A DNA stretch of 64,000 nucleotides from Pseudoclavibacter sp. RFBB5 (GTDB lineage: Bacteria > Actinomycetota > Actinomycetes > Actinomycetales > Microbacteriaceae), in assembly GCF_002931555.1 (NCBI RefSeq), contig NZ_PSTZ01000009.1, positions 122,944-186,943 on the forward strand. Reading direction: 5' to 3'. Shown piece after piece: positions 1 to 10,600 of the stretch (position 1 is its first letter; each line of letters begins with the position of its first letter). A program made the translations under genes and the position numbers. A model generated the notes under the pieces. That model worked only from the letters and a program-made list of their open reading frames with translations. It was not told the origin of the DNA and did not search any database.

Positions 1-1994
1 AGTCGTCCGGCGGAGAGCCGGGCGACTGGGTGGAGCTGTTCAATCCCGGCGTCGGCGCCATCGACCTCAGTGGCTATGTCCTCACCGACAACTCGCCGGA
101 GGACGAGACGCACCGATTCCTGCTGCCCGAGGGGACGACGCTGCAGGCGGGTGCCTACCTCGTGGTCGAGGAGGCGGACTTCGCCTTCGGCCTGGGTGGC
201 GGCGACAGTGCCATGCTCTTCGCCGCTGACGGGACGACCGTCGTCGACGAGCACTCCTGGACCCAGCACGCCGCCACGAGCTACGGTCGTTCCCCGAACG
301 GCAGCGGGGCATTCACCGAGACCTCCGAGCCGACCAAGGGTGCTGAGAACCGCTTCTCGGGCGTCGCACCGACCTCCGCCGTCGTCATCAACGAGGTCGA
401 GTCGAACGGCGGCACGCCAGGCGACTGGGTCGAGGTCTACAACCGCGGCGCCGACACCGTCGACATCTCCGGCTGGACGATGGTCGACGACAACGCCGGC
501 CACACCCCAGCGCCCGCGCCAGCCGCGACGGTGCTCGCGCCCGGCGAGTTCTTCGTCTACGAGGAGAGCCTCCTCGGCTTCGGGCTCGGCAGCGGTGACA
601 GCGCGACGCTCGCCGACGCATCAGGGACCATCGTCGACACGACGACCTGGATCGACCACGTCGAGGTGAGCTGGGCGCGCTGCGCCGACGGCGACGGCGA
701 CTTCCGCTCGACGACCGCGTCGACGAAGGGCGCACTCAACGCGTGCTCGGATGTGCCCGTCGAGACGCCGGGACCGACTGCGCCGCAGGCCGACCCGTGG
801 ACCGGCTCACCCGACGTCGCCCCCATCGCGGGAGGCATCACGCTCGGCGAGGACATGTCGGGCCTCGACTACCAGTACTCGCCGGACGGCAGCACGCTGT
901 GGGCCGTTGACAATGGCACGGGCAACCTCTATCGCCTCGACGTCGCGACGGACGGCAGCGTCTCCCCCGCACCAGGCTGGGAGGAGCCCAAGCGAGTGCG
1001 TTTCCAGGCGGATGCGGGCAATCCGTCGGCCGCTGGCCCCGACGCCGAGGGCGTCACGGTCTCGGCAGACCAGCCGGATTCGGTCTACATCGGTTCCGAG
1101 CGTGACAACTCCGAGAAGTCGACCAACAAGAACACCATCCTGAAGGTCAACCTGCGCGACGCGACTGGCGCTGACATCGTCGCGACGGCGGAGTGGGACC
1201 TCACGGCGAGCCTGCCGCAGGTCGGCGCCAACACGGGCATAGAGGCGATCGAGTGGGTCGCGGACAGCGAGCTCGAGGGCAGGCTGCTCGACGAGAACAC
1301 GGGCGCCCCGTACGACTCGGCGAACTACCCGGGCGCCGACGGCCTGTTCTTCGTCGCCGTCGAGGAGACCGCAGGCGTCTACGCCTACGCGCTCTTCGAC
1401 GACGGCAGCGCCGGTCGCGTCGCCACCCTCGAGTCCGGCCTCGGCGGCGTCATGGCCCTCGACTACGACGAGTCCACGCAGACGCTCCGGGGCATGTGCG
1501 ACAACGGATGCGGCGGCACGAGCGCGCTGTTCCACTTCGGCACGGAAGACGGCACGGCCGGGTACACGGTGACGCACATCGCCCGACCCGCCGGACTCCC
1601 CGACACGAACAACGAGGGCTTCGCGATCGCCGCCAACGAGACCTGCGTCGACGGCACACGCGCCACCTACTGGCTCGAAGACGGCGTGAAGGCCGACGCA
1701 CTCAAACAGGGCTCGATCGCGTGCGCCCCGGACGAGACACCTGCGCCAACGGAGACCCCCGGCGCGACGGAGACCCCCGGGACCACCGTCACTCCGGGCG
1801 GGACGACGACACCGGGGGCCAGCACGGCACCGGGAGACGGGGCAGCGCACGGAAACGGGCCTGAATCCGCGGCCGGCGGCACGGGGGATGCCCTCGCGAC
1901 GACCGGCGCCGAGCACCTCGTCCTCGTCATGCTCGCCGGGCTCGCCGCGCTCACGCTCGGCGGCTTCGCGCTCACCCGCCGCCGCGACGCGTAA
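1..1994 (+). CDS. LTD-domain, phytase-like surface protein with LAxTG sortase signal (5' partial)
   Basis: The reading frame is open to the first base of the window, so the N-terminus and signal peptide lie upstream. The first bases already encode a lamin-tail-type (LTD) motif, GEPGDWVELFNPG. A second LTD copy follows about 130 residues later (NEVESNGG..GDWVEVYNRG). The next ~330 residues resemble the esterase-like phytase beta-propeller family (PDAEGVTVS, TGIEAIEWV, NNEGFAIA). A Thr/Pro/Gly-rich linker then leads to LATTG, a hydrophobic helix and the basic tail RRRDA. That is a class E-type (LAxTG) sorting signal, so the protein is probably wall-anchored outside the cell. A phosphoester-hydrolase role is inferred from family likeness only. 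No sortase gene is in the window. A second LAxTG protein is the PhoX-type phosphatase at 55028. Confidence 0.85.
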   Translation, partial: SSGGEPGDWVELFNPGVGAIDLSGYVLTDNSPEDETHRFLLPEGTTLQAGAYLVVEEADFAFGLGGGDSAMLFAADGTTVVDEHSWTQHAATSYGRSPNGSGAFTETSEPTKGAENRFSGVAPTSAVVINEVESNGGTPGDWVEVYNRGADTVDISGWTMVDDNAGHTPAPAPAATVLAPGEFFVYEESLLGFGLGSGDSATLADASGTIVDTTTWIDHVEVSWARCADGDGDFRSTTASTKGALNACSDVPVETPGPTAPQADPWTGSPDVAPIAGGITLGEDMSGLDYQYSPDGSTLWAVDNGTGNLYRLDVATDGSVSPAPGWEEPKRVRFQADAGNPSAAGPDAEGVTVSADQPDSVYIGSERDNSEKSTNKNTILKVNLRDATGADIVATAEWDLTASLPQVGANTGIEAIEWVADSELEGRLLDENTGAPYDSANYPGADGLFFVAVEETAGVYAYALFDDGSAGRVATLESGLGGVMALDYDESTQTLRGMCDNGCGGTSALFHFGTEDGTAGYTVTHIARPAGLPDTNNEGFAIAANETCVDGTRATYWLEDGVKADALKQGSIACAPDETPAPTETPGATETPGTTVTPGGTTTPGASTAPGDGAAHGNGPESAAGGTGDALATTGAEHLVLVMLAGLAALTLGGFALTRRRDA

Positions 1995-2013
1995 GCCAAC
2001 CGAGACGTATCAG

Positions 2014-2049
2014 CTGAGGGCAGGGGCGATTTCGCGCCCCTGCCCTCAG
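2014..2049 (+). terminator. Hairpin terminator after the surface protein
   Basis: A perfect 15-bp inverted repeat (arms 2014-2028 and 2035-2049, left arm CTGAGGGCAGGGGCG, six-base loop) starts 19 bases after the stop codon. No U-tract follows, which is common for high-GC actinobacterial terminators. Confidence 0.7.
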
Positions 2050-2234
2050 TCGTCTCCCGGACGACCCGTGGGGCGTCGGCTTCCCGGCTTCCTGCGGGGA
2101 GTCCTCCCCCGCATCCACCCCCAGCCACCCAGTTCCGTTAGCGTGTCTTCCAGCACGGTCGGCTTCGTCGGATCGCGAGGAAGCGCCCCGCCCCACCTTC
2201 GGCCGTGTCATGCCCTCGCCATGAAGGAGACCTC

Positions 2235-3047
2235 GTGAAGAAGCTCGTGCGCACGTCAGCGGTCGCGCTGACCGCCCTGTTCCTGCTGTCGGGATGCGCG
2301 CTCGTCGGGCAGATGTCCGGCGGCGAGACGCCAGAGGTCGAGACGACCTCGACCTCGGAGAGCACTCCAGGTGCGCCCGGCGAGACGACCCCCTCGGAGT
2401 CGTCCGACCCCGGCGCGTTCGCCGTCAGCTACGCCTGCCGGATGGCCGACACTCGCACGTTCGCGGAAGCCCCATCCGACCTTGCCGAGATCTGGGCGCT
2501 CGGCGACGACGTCACCCGCTGCACGGGCAAGTCGAACGGCGGGACCACGTTCTCGGAGACCGAGCAGAAGGCACTCGACGCCCTCGGACAGGCCGCCACG
2601 GACGACGACAAGGATGTGGCACCCGACGACGTGCGCCTCGCCGATGTCTACGCGCTCTGCGCGACCCCGGGGTTCTACTTCGCGATCTCCCCCGGCATCT
2701 CGACGGACGAGCAGTCGTCGCAGCTCGAAGCCGCCCTCATCCTCTGCCCTGAGCACCCGGACGCGGAGTCCGCCAGGACCTCGCTGAACACCTACGAGGC
2801 CAACGTCACCGCCGGCAACGACGGCACGCGCTTCAACGACGGCGTCTGGAAGGTCGGCGACGAGATCAAGCCGGGCACCTACAAGCCCGAGACGCCGAGC
2901 GACAACTGCCGCTGGTTCCGCTACGACGACAAGGGCGAGTGGATCGAGACGTCGTACGACAAGACCCAGGCCGAGATCGTCGTCACGATCGACGCCAAGG
3001 ACAGCACGTTCGAGTCGCGCAACTGCGGGTACTGGCGCGCCTCCTGA
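2235..3047 (+). CDS. Secreted lipoprotein, unknown function
   Basis: A 270-residue predicted lipoprotein. The GTG start at 2235 is chosen because AAGGAG (2224-2229) lies five bases upstream and because it places a compact signal peptide (VKKLVRTSAVALTALFLLSGC) directly at the N-terminus, with lipobox LSGC. A Ser/Thr/Glu-rich linker follows. The last ~70 residues (VWKVGDEIKPGTYKPE...CRWFRYDD...SRNCGYW) resemble a C-terminal domain found in many actinobacterial lipoproteins of unknown role. It probably sits on the outer face of the membrane. It is a single gene between two strong hairpins. I do not recognise a specific function. Confidence 0.8.
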   Translation: MKKLVRTSAVALTALFLLSGCALVGQMSGGETPEVETTSTSESTPGAPGETTPSESSDPGAFAVSYACRMADTRTFAEAPSDLAEIWALGDDVTRCTGKSNGGTTFSETEQKALDALGQAATDDDKDVAPDDVRLADVYALCATPGFYFAISPGISTDEQSSQLEAALILCPEHPDAESARTSLNTYEANVTAGNDGTRFNDGVWKVGDEIKPGTYKPETPSDNCRWFRYDDKGEWIETSYDKTQAEIVVTIDAKDSTFESRNCGYWRAS

Positions 3048-3069
3048 CCACCTGTCGCCCTCGCGAACG

Positions 3070-3120
3070 CAGATGAGCGTGCCCCCTCGAGTGAAGCACT
3101 CGAGGGGGCACGCTCGTCTG
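3070..3120. terminator. Bidirectional terminator between lipoprotein gene and katA
   Basis: A 22-bp stem (3070-3091 with 3099-3120, one G-U wobble) closes a seven-base loop, between two converging genes. It probably ends both transcripts. Confidence 0.85.
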
Positions 3121-3146
3121 CGGGGCCGCGGCCCGCGCCGTTCCGG

Positions 3147-4643
3147 CTAGTGGCCGACGCCCACTGGCGCGGGGTCGCTGTCGACGGCGTTGGCCTCGAC
3201 TGCGGCACGGATGCGAGCACCGGTCTCCGGGTCGATGTTCACCCAGTACTGGAACGCGTTCGAGCGGACGGGCTCGATGACGGTCTCGAGGGCACCGGCG
3301 ACAGTCTCCACGAGACGGTCGCGCTGCTCCTGCGTGAAGACCTCGCGGACGAGTGTGCCCGCCTGCGAGAAGTCATCGTCGTCGGCGCGGAGCGTGTACG
3401 CGCTGCGCACCAGGTCCCCGTCGGTCTCCCACGAGTTCTCGACCGGGCCGGTCTGGTCGGCGTACGGGCGACCGAACGAGTTCGGAGCGTAGACGGGCGC
3501 GGCGCCGGAGTGCGACACGGTCATGTTGCCGTCGAACGTGTACGAGTTGGTCGCGTTCTTCGGCCGGTTCACCTCGAGCTGCTGGTAGTTCGTGCCGACG
3601 CGGGCGCGCTGGGCGTCCGGGTACGCGAAGACGCGGCCGAGCAGCATCTTGTCCGGCGAGATTCCGGTGCCAGGCACCTGGTTCGAGGGCGAGAAGGCTG
3701 CCTGCTCGATCTGCGCGAAGAAGTTCTCCGGGTTGCGGTTGAGTTCGAGGTCACCGACCGGGATGAGCGGGTAGTCGGCGTGCGGCCACACCTTCGTGAG
3801 GTCGAACGGGTTGATGCGGTAGGTCTTCGCGTCCTCGAACGGCATGACCTGCACGTTGAGCTTCCAGCGCGGGAAGTCGCCCCGTCCGATGGCCTCGAAG
3901 AGGTCGCGGCGGTGGTACTCGGCGTCGGAGCCCGCGAGCTTCTCTGCCTCGTCGTTCGACAGCACCTCGACTCCCTGCTCGGAGATGAAGTGGTACTTCA
4001 CCCAGAAGCGCTCGCCCGCCGCGTTGATCCACGCGTACGTGTGCGAACCGTATCCGTTCATGTGGCGCCACGACTGCGGCAGGCCGCGGTCGCCGAGCAG
4101 GTACGTGACCTGGTGCGCGGTCTCGGGGTTGAGGGTCCAGAAGTCCCACTGCATGGTGTTGTCGCGCAGGCCCGAGTCGGGGAGGCGCTTCTGCGAGCGG
4201 ATGAAGTGCGGGAACTTCATGGGGTCACGCAGGAAGAAGACGGGCGTGTTGTTGCCGACGATGTCGAGGTTGCCCTCGCTCGTGTAGAAGCGCAGCGAGA
4301 AGCCGCGCACGTCGCGCCAGGTGTCGGGCGAGCCCTGCTCGCCCGCGACGGTCGAGAAGCGCAGCAGCGTCTCGCTCTCGGCGCCCTGCTGGAAGACGGC
4401 GGCGCGCGTGTACTGCGAGACGTCGTGCGTGGCCGTGAAGGTACCGAAGGCGCCTGCACCCTTCGCGTGCGGGTTGCGCTCCGGCACACGCTCGCGGTTG
4501 AAGCTCGCGAGCGTCTCGACGAGGCGCACGTCGTGCAGCATGAGCGGGCCGTCTGCGCCTGCGCTCAGGGAGTTCCGGTCGCTTTCCGTGGGACGGCCGT
4601 TGGTCTCGGTGGATGGGACTGTCGGGTCGATGTAGTCAGTCAT
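3147..4643 (-). CDS. katA: Monofunctional heme catalase
   Basis: A 498-residue small-subunit (clade 3 size) catalase that disproportionates H2O2 in the cytoplasm. Visible landmarks are the distal His73 ([11 protein letters not shown]), the conserved [12 protein letters not shown] stretch with the distal Asn near residues 131-132, and the proximal heme ligand Tyr341 in [14 protein letters not shown]. The start ATG at 4643 follows AGAGGAG at a good distance; the frame is open further upstream but without family similarity. The Fur-family gene furA lies 64 bases upstream in the same direction, as in the furA-katA/katG arrangement of actinobacteria. Its promoter is therefore probably shared with or controlled by the Fur-type protein. 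Confidence 0.96.
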   Translation of the reverse strand: MTDYIDPTVPSTETNGRPTESDRNSLSAGADGPLMLHDVRLVETLASFNRERVPERNPHAKGAGAFGTFTATHDVSQYTRAAVFQQGAESETLLRFSTVAGEQGSPDTWRDVRGFSLRFYTSEGNLDIVGNNTPVFFLRDPMKFPHFIRSQKRLPDSGLRDNTMQWDFWTLNPETAHQVTYLLGDRGLPQSWRHMNGYGSHTYAWINAAGERFWVKYHFISEQGVEVLSNDEAEKLAGSDAEYHRRDLFEAIGRGDFPRWKLNVQVMPFEDAKTYRINPFDLTKVWPHADYPLIPVGDLELNRNPENFFAQIEQAAFSPSNQVPGTGISPDKMLLGRVFAYPDAQRARVGTNYQQLEVNRPKNATNSYTFDGNMTVSHSGAAPVYAPNSFGRPYADQTGPVENSWETDGDLVRSAYTLRADDDDFSQAGTLVREVFTQEQRDRLVETVAGALETVIEPVRSNAFQYWVNIDPETGARIRAAVEANAVDSDPAPVGVGH

Positions 4644-7600
4644 AACGCTCCTCTTCGGATTCAGCTGGGCTGTGAACTGGGGATGAGTCTGGGTGTGTCG
4701 ACACGGGTCAGCGTGTCGCGCAGTCGGCGCAGACGCCGCGGTAGACGACTTCTGCCGTGTGCACGGCGAACCCGTTCGGCGCGTCCGGGACGAGGCAGGG
4801 TGCCTCACCGACCGAGCAGTCGATGTCCTCGATGCGCCCGCACTCGTCGCAGACCGCGTGGTGGTGGTTGTCGCCGATGCGGGTCTCGAAGCGGGCCGCG
4901 GTGCGGGGCGCGTCGAATCGGCGCACGAGGCCCGCGCGACCGAGGTCGTCGAGGATGCCGTAGACCGCCTGCAGGGTGAGCGAGCCGAGCTCAGCGCGAA
5001 GCGAGGTCGCCGCTGCGAAGATCCGCTCGGCCGACGCGTGCGGGTCGGCGTCGAGCAGCTCGAGCACCGTCACGCGCTGGCGCGTCACTCGGAGCCCGGC
5101 GTCGCGCAGCGCCGAGCGCCAGAAGGCGGCGTCGTGTCGCTCGCCCACCTCGAGCTCGGTTGTCGTTGCCATGCGTCCATGCTGGCAGTTGTTTTGAACG
5201 ATTCCAAACAAGGCCACCCTTGCTCGAACCCAGCGTGTCTCTGCTTGACTTGCCAGGTGCCGTCAGCCAGCGAGAAGACCCCCAACAGCTCCAGCCCGCA
5301 GAGCGTCAAGCTCGACTCAGGAGCCCAAGCCCGCTTCTCGCGCGACGGAGAAGAGTGGACCCTGATCGTCGACGGCACCCCGCAATCGGCCGTCAACCCG
5401 CTCGACCCGAGAGAGCTCTCGTTCGGGTACATCCGCCACATGGGCTACGTCCTCGACCTCGCCTTCCCCGAATCAGCGGCCATCACGGCCCTGCACCTCG
5501 GAGCCGGGGCGCTCACCATCCCCCGCTACGTCGACGCCACCCGGCCCCGCTCACGACAGCAGGTCGTCGAGCTCGAGCGCTCGCTCGTCGACTTCGTGCG
5601 CGAGGTCGTGCCGCTGCCCGCCGGGGCGAGCATCCGCATCCGCTACGGGGATGCGCGTGAGCAGCTCGGCAGACTCCCCCGCGGCCTGCTCGGCTCCGTC
5701 GACGCGATCGTCGTCGACATCTTCTCCGGCGCGCAGACCCCGGCTCACGTGACGAGCGTGGAGTTCTTCGCCGAGCTCGAACCGTTCCTGAAGCCCGACG
5801 GAGTCGTGCTCGTGAACATCGCCGACGGCCACGACCTCGCGTTCGCCCGAGCGGAGGTCGCGACGCTGCTCGAGGTGTTCGGCGAGGTCGCGCTCGTCGG
5901 CGACCCCGCAATGCTGAAGGGCCGGCGTTTCGGCAACATCGCTGCCGTCGCCTCGCGCTCCGCCGATGCACTCGCGCTGCCCGGACTCGAGCGACGCGTC
6001 GCGTCGGGCTTCCCGCCAGCCGTCGTCGTTCGCGGCAAGGCCGTGCGCGAGTTCACCCGCGGCGCCGAGCCGGCCAGGGACGCATCGGCGACAGCGTCGC
6101 CCCTGCCAGGGAAGAGCCTCTTCCGCGAGCGCAGACAGGGCGGCTGGTGAACCCCGCCGACACCTGATCGGATCCGCTGTCCACAACCCGGCGAGGGATG
6201 CACCCAAACCGCCGCCGCTGCGACTAACCTGCTGGGGTGTCAGACGCTCCCATCATCCTCGGCTACGACCCGGAGACCCTCCGCGAGCGCATCGACGTCG
6301 ACGCCGCGGAGGCTCGCCTCGCGGAGATCGCCGTGCTGCGATCCCTCACCGCGCTGAACGAGAAGGTCGCGCTGCTTCGCATGCTCGGCCGCCTCGACGA
6401 GGCGTTCGACACGGCGCAGACCGCGTACCGCCAGTCGCGCTTCACCGGCGCCCGCGAGGACGCCCTCGCGGCACGTGTCCGCAAGGCGCAGGTGCAGCAG
6501 TTCCAGGGCAAGCACGACGTCGCACTCCAGGACCTGACCGGCTGCGTCGACGAGGCGCTCACCCATGAGTGGGACGAACTGGCCGCGTTCGCGCTGCAGC
6601 ACCGCGGCAAGGTGCGCTTCGAGCAGCGCGAGTACACGGAGGCGCTCGTCGACTTCGAGCGGGCCCACGAGCTGCGCCTCGCACGCGGCGTGGCTGCCGA
6701 CCAGCTGCAGTCGTCGAAGTTCGCGATCCGCGTGACCCGGGCGATCCTCGAGGGCGACGAGGAGCCCTCCTCGGAACTGAGCGAACCGATCACCTCGATC
6801 GACTCCTAAGCGGCGCGGTGGCCGACCTGGCCAAGGTGCAGGTGTGGGCGGAAGCCCTCATCCGCATGCACCTCGACGACAGCTGGAGCTTCGGCTTCGA
6901 CCACGCGAAGAAGCGCGCGGGCGCCTGCAACTTCCGAGACAAGCGCATCACGGTCTCGCGGTACCTGTCGGCGAGGTACGACGACGACACCGTGCACCAG
7001 ACGCTCCTGCACGAGGTCGCCCACGCGGTCGCCGGCCACAAGGCGGGGCACGGGCCGGAATGGAAGCGCATCGCGGATGAGCTCGGCTACGTCGGCGGGC
7101 GCACGCACGACGGTGAGGTTGCGTCCGAGTTCGCCAAGTGGGTCGGCACCTGTCCGAACGGGCACGAAGTGCTGAGGTTCCGTCGCCCGACCAACGGCAG
7201 ACTCGTGTCTTGTCTGCGCTGCGCGCCCTCCTTCGACCGGAGGTTCCTCATCCAGTGGCGGGAGCGCTCGGACGCAGAGCGGCGAGGCTGACGCGCTGGC
7301 GCCTCCCTTTCTGGTCGCAAGCCAGGGAGCACGGAGACTCGATCACTAGCGTGGGTTGCTCCAGCCCTCCGCGCCGCCTGCTTCCGCGGGCCCGAAGAGG
7401 GACCTCCACTCCCCAAGGAGGAACGTGCTCGATCCCTGGCTCGCTTTTGCCATCTCACTCGCTGTCGCCGTCGCGGCCGCGGTCGCCCTGACCGCTGCCG
7501 TCGCCCTCATCATCCGCCTGGTCGCGAAGCGAATGCGCTGGCCCGAACCGCTTGTGCGGCACACGCGGCGCCCCTTCCGCGTCGTCGTGCTCATCATCGC

Positions 7601-10600
7601 GCTGTGGATCGCCGTCGCAGTGGCGTTCCCCGCCGCCGGCGAGGGCTCCTGGCGCGAGGTGATCTACCACGCGCTGACGATCTGCGTCATCGCCGCTGGC
7701 GCCTGGCTCATGGCCGGCCTCGTCGCCTTCTCGACCGACATCACGCTCGGCCGCAACCGCATCGACGTGGCGAACAACCGGGTCGCTCGTCGCATCCGCA
7801 CCCAGACCCTGATCCTGCGACGCCTGGCGGTCGCCGTCATCGTGATCATCGCGTTGGGGGCGATCCTCCTGACGTTCCCCGCAGTGCGCACCGTCGGCGC
7901 CAGCCTCCTCGCCTCGGCCGGCATCGCGTCGGTCGTCGCGGGACTCGCCGCGCAGTCGGTGCTCGCGAACATCTTCGCCGGCCTGCAGCTCGTGTTCAGC
8001 GAGGCCCTGCGGGTCGACGACGTCGTGGTGGTCGAGGACGAGTGGGGCCGGATCGGCGAGATCACGCTGAGCTACGTGGTTGTGGACCTCTGGGACGACC
8101 GGCGTCTCGTGCTGCCGTGCACCTACTTCACGACGCAGCCGTTCCAGAACTGGACGAGGCAGGGCAGTGAGCTGCTCGGCTCGGTCGAGCTCGACGTCGA
8201 CTGGCGGGTCTCTCCAGCCCTCATGCGCGAGCGCCTCGCGGAGGTGCTCACGCAGACCGACCTCTGGGATGGCCGCGCCCAGGTGCTCCAGGTGACCGAG
8301 GCCACGGGTGGGCTCGTCCGCATCCGCATCCTCGTGACGGCGGTGGATGCGCCGACCCTGTTCGACCTCCGGTGCTTCGTGCGCGAGGCCATGGTCACCT
8401 GGCTGCAGCGCACCATGCCGTCGGCACTGCCCGTGCAGCGGGTGCTCATCACCGAGCCCGCGGTTCCAGATGACGCTGCATCACGTGCGTCTCAGGACGA
8501 AGACACCCGCAGCGATGACACGAGTGCGGGAGGTTCTGGGCTCTTCACGGGAAGTGTCGAGGCCCAGGAGCGGGCATCGGTGTTCACGAATGCGATCCCC
8601 ATCGTCGACGCGGAGGATCGCGATCGTTGAGGCCTTGCCGGGCCGGGGCTGGGGCGGGGGCCGGGGCCGGGGCGGGCTGAGGCCGAGTTCTCGGGCCGTG
8701 CGCGTCAGGCGTCGCGGGTTCGACCGCGGGGTTTGAGGCGCACGGTCGGGAGGGCCGGGGAAGCGAGTGTCCTCCCGTCGTGGCTGTCGACGGCGCCGAA
8801 GCGCGCATCCGCTGACAGCGACGCCCTGGTCGCTTCCCACTCTGTTCGCGCCGCCGCGACGTCCTCGTGCGAGGAGCCGACGAAGTTCCAGAACATGACG
8901 ATCTCTTCCTCGAAAGGCACGCCTCCGAGCAGCAGCGCGCGTCCGCCCTCCGCCGCACCCACGACGCTACGTCCCGTCCCGGCGGGCAGATAGCCGACGG
9001 CGCCCACGGGAAGTTCCACGTCGTCGACCGTGATGCCAGGCGAGCATGCCAGCACACCGTGCTCGAAGGCCGGATCCAGTGCGAGTTCCGCTTCCGAGCA
9101 GCCCGGGAACGCGAGCTCGACCCCCACGAGCGGCGAGAAGCTCGGGGCGTCGGAGCGCAGACCGGCGTACTCCCCCATGAAAACGGTCGCCTCGACGCGC
9201 CCGTCCACTCCCGTCGACGCCTCGAGCTGCGTCGACGGACACCGGTCCAGACCCGCGAAGGCGGGCGCCATGCCGCGACGCTCGGCGGGCAGCGCGACCC
9301 AGAGCTGCACCCCGTGGAGCACCGGCGCACGGGTCGAACGTGTCGGCGAGACCTCGGAGTGCACGATCCCCTGGCCCGCCGTCATCACGTTGACGCCACC
9401 GGGCGCGACCTCGTGGACGCTGCCGATCGAGTCGCGGTGCAGCACCTCGCCGGAGAACAGCCAGCTCACCGTCTGCAGGCCCGTGTGCGGGTGCGGGGCG
9501 ACGTCCATCCCGCCATCCGACGGCAGGTCGACCGGGCCGTAGTGGTCGATGAAGCACCACGCCCCGATGAAGTGGCGGTACTTGTTGGGGACCGAGCGCA
9601 GGACGGGCAGCGAGCGGGGTCCGCCGAGCGGCACCTCGCGGGGCAGCAGCAGCTCGATGCCCGCGATGACCTGGCCGGTCTCGTAGGCGTCCTGCAGCCG
9701 CGCCTCGATGGGGTTCGCCTCGGCGTTGCTCATATACCGAGGGTAGACGCGAGCACATGAGTTTTCATTGACCCGTGGCGTGCGCGAGAATGGATCGGTG
9801 ATTTCGCAGCTGCACGACCCCAGCATCCGCACGTTCACGAGCGACAACGCCGCGGGCGCCCACCCGCAGGTGCTGGATGCGCTGGTCACCGCGAACGGCG
9901 GGCACGTCGGCGCGTACGGGGCCGACCCGTACTCGACGGCGTTCCAGAACCTGTGTCGCGAGCTCTTCGGAGAGGCAGCCATCGGCCTGCCGGTCTTCAA
10001 CGGCTCGGGCGCCAACGTCGTCGCGCTGCAGTCGATGGTCCCACGCTGGGGCGGAGTCGTGTGCCCAGCATCCGCGCACATCAACACCGACGAGAACGCG
10101 GCACCAGAGCGGGTCGGCGGGGTCAAGCTGCTGACCGTCGAGACCCCGGACGGGAAGCTCACCCCCGCCGACGTCGAGCGCGCTGCGGCGGTTCGGCGCG
10201 ACGTGCACCGCGCGACCCCGCTCGCCGTGAGCATCAGCCAGGCGACCGAGGTCGGCACCGCATACTCCCCGGACGAGGTCCGCGCCCTGGCCGATGCCGC
10301 CCACGCAAACGGCATGTGGCTGCACGTCGACGGCGCACGCCTCTCGAACGCCGCCGCACACTTCGGCTGCACGCTCGCCGAGGTCTCGAGCACCGCGGGG
10401 GCCGACGTCATCAGCCTTGGCGGGACCAAGAACGGGGCGCTTGCCGCCGAGGCCGTGGTCGTCGTCAACCCAGAGGCCGTGTACGGCGTCGAAGAAGCGC
10501 GGAAGATCGACCTGCAGCTGTCCTCGAAGATGCGCTTCGTCTCAGCGCAGCTGCTCGCGCTGTTCGGCGGCGAGCTGTGGCGCGAGAACGCCGAGCACGC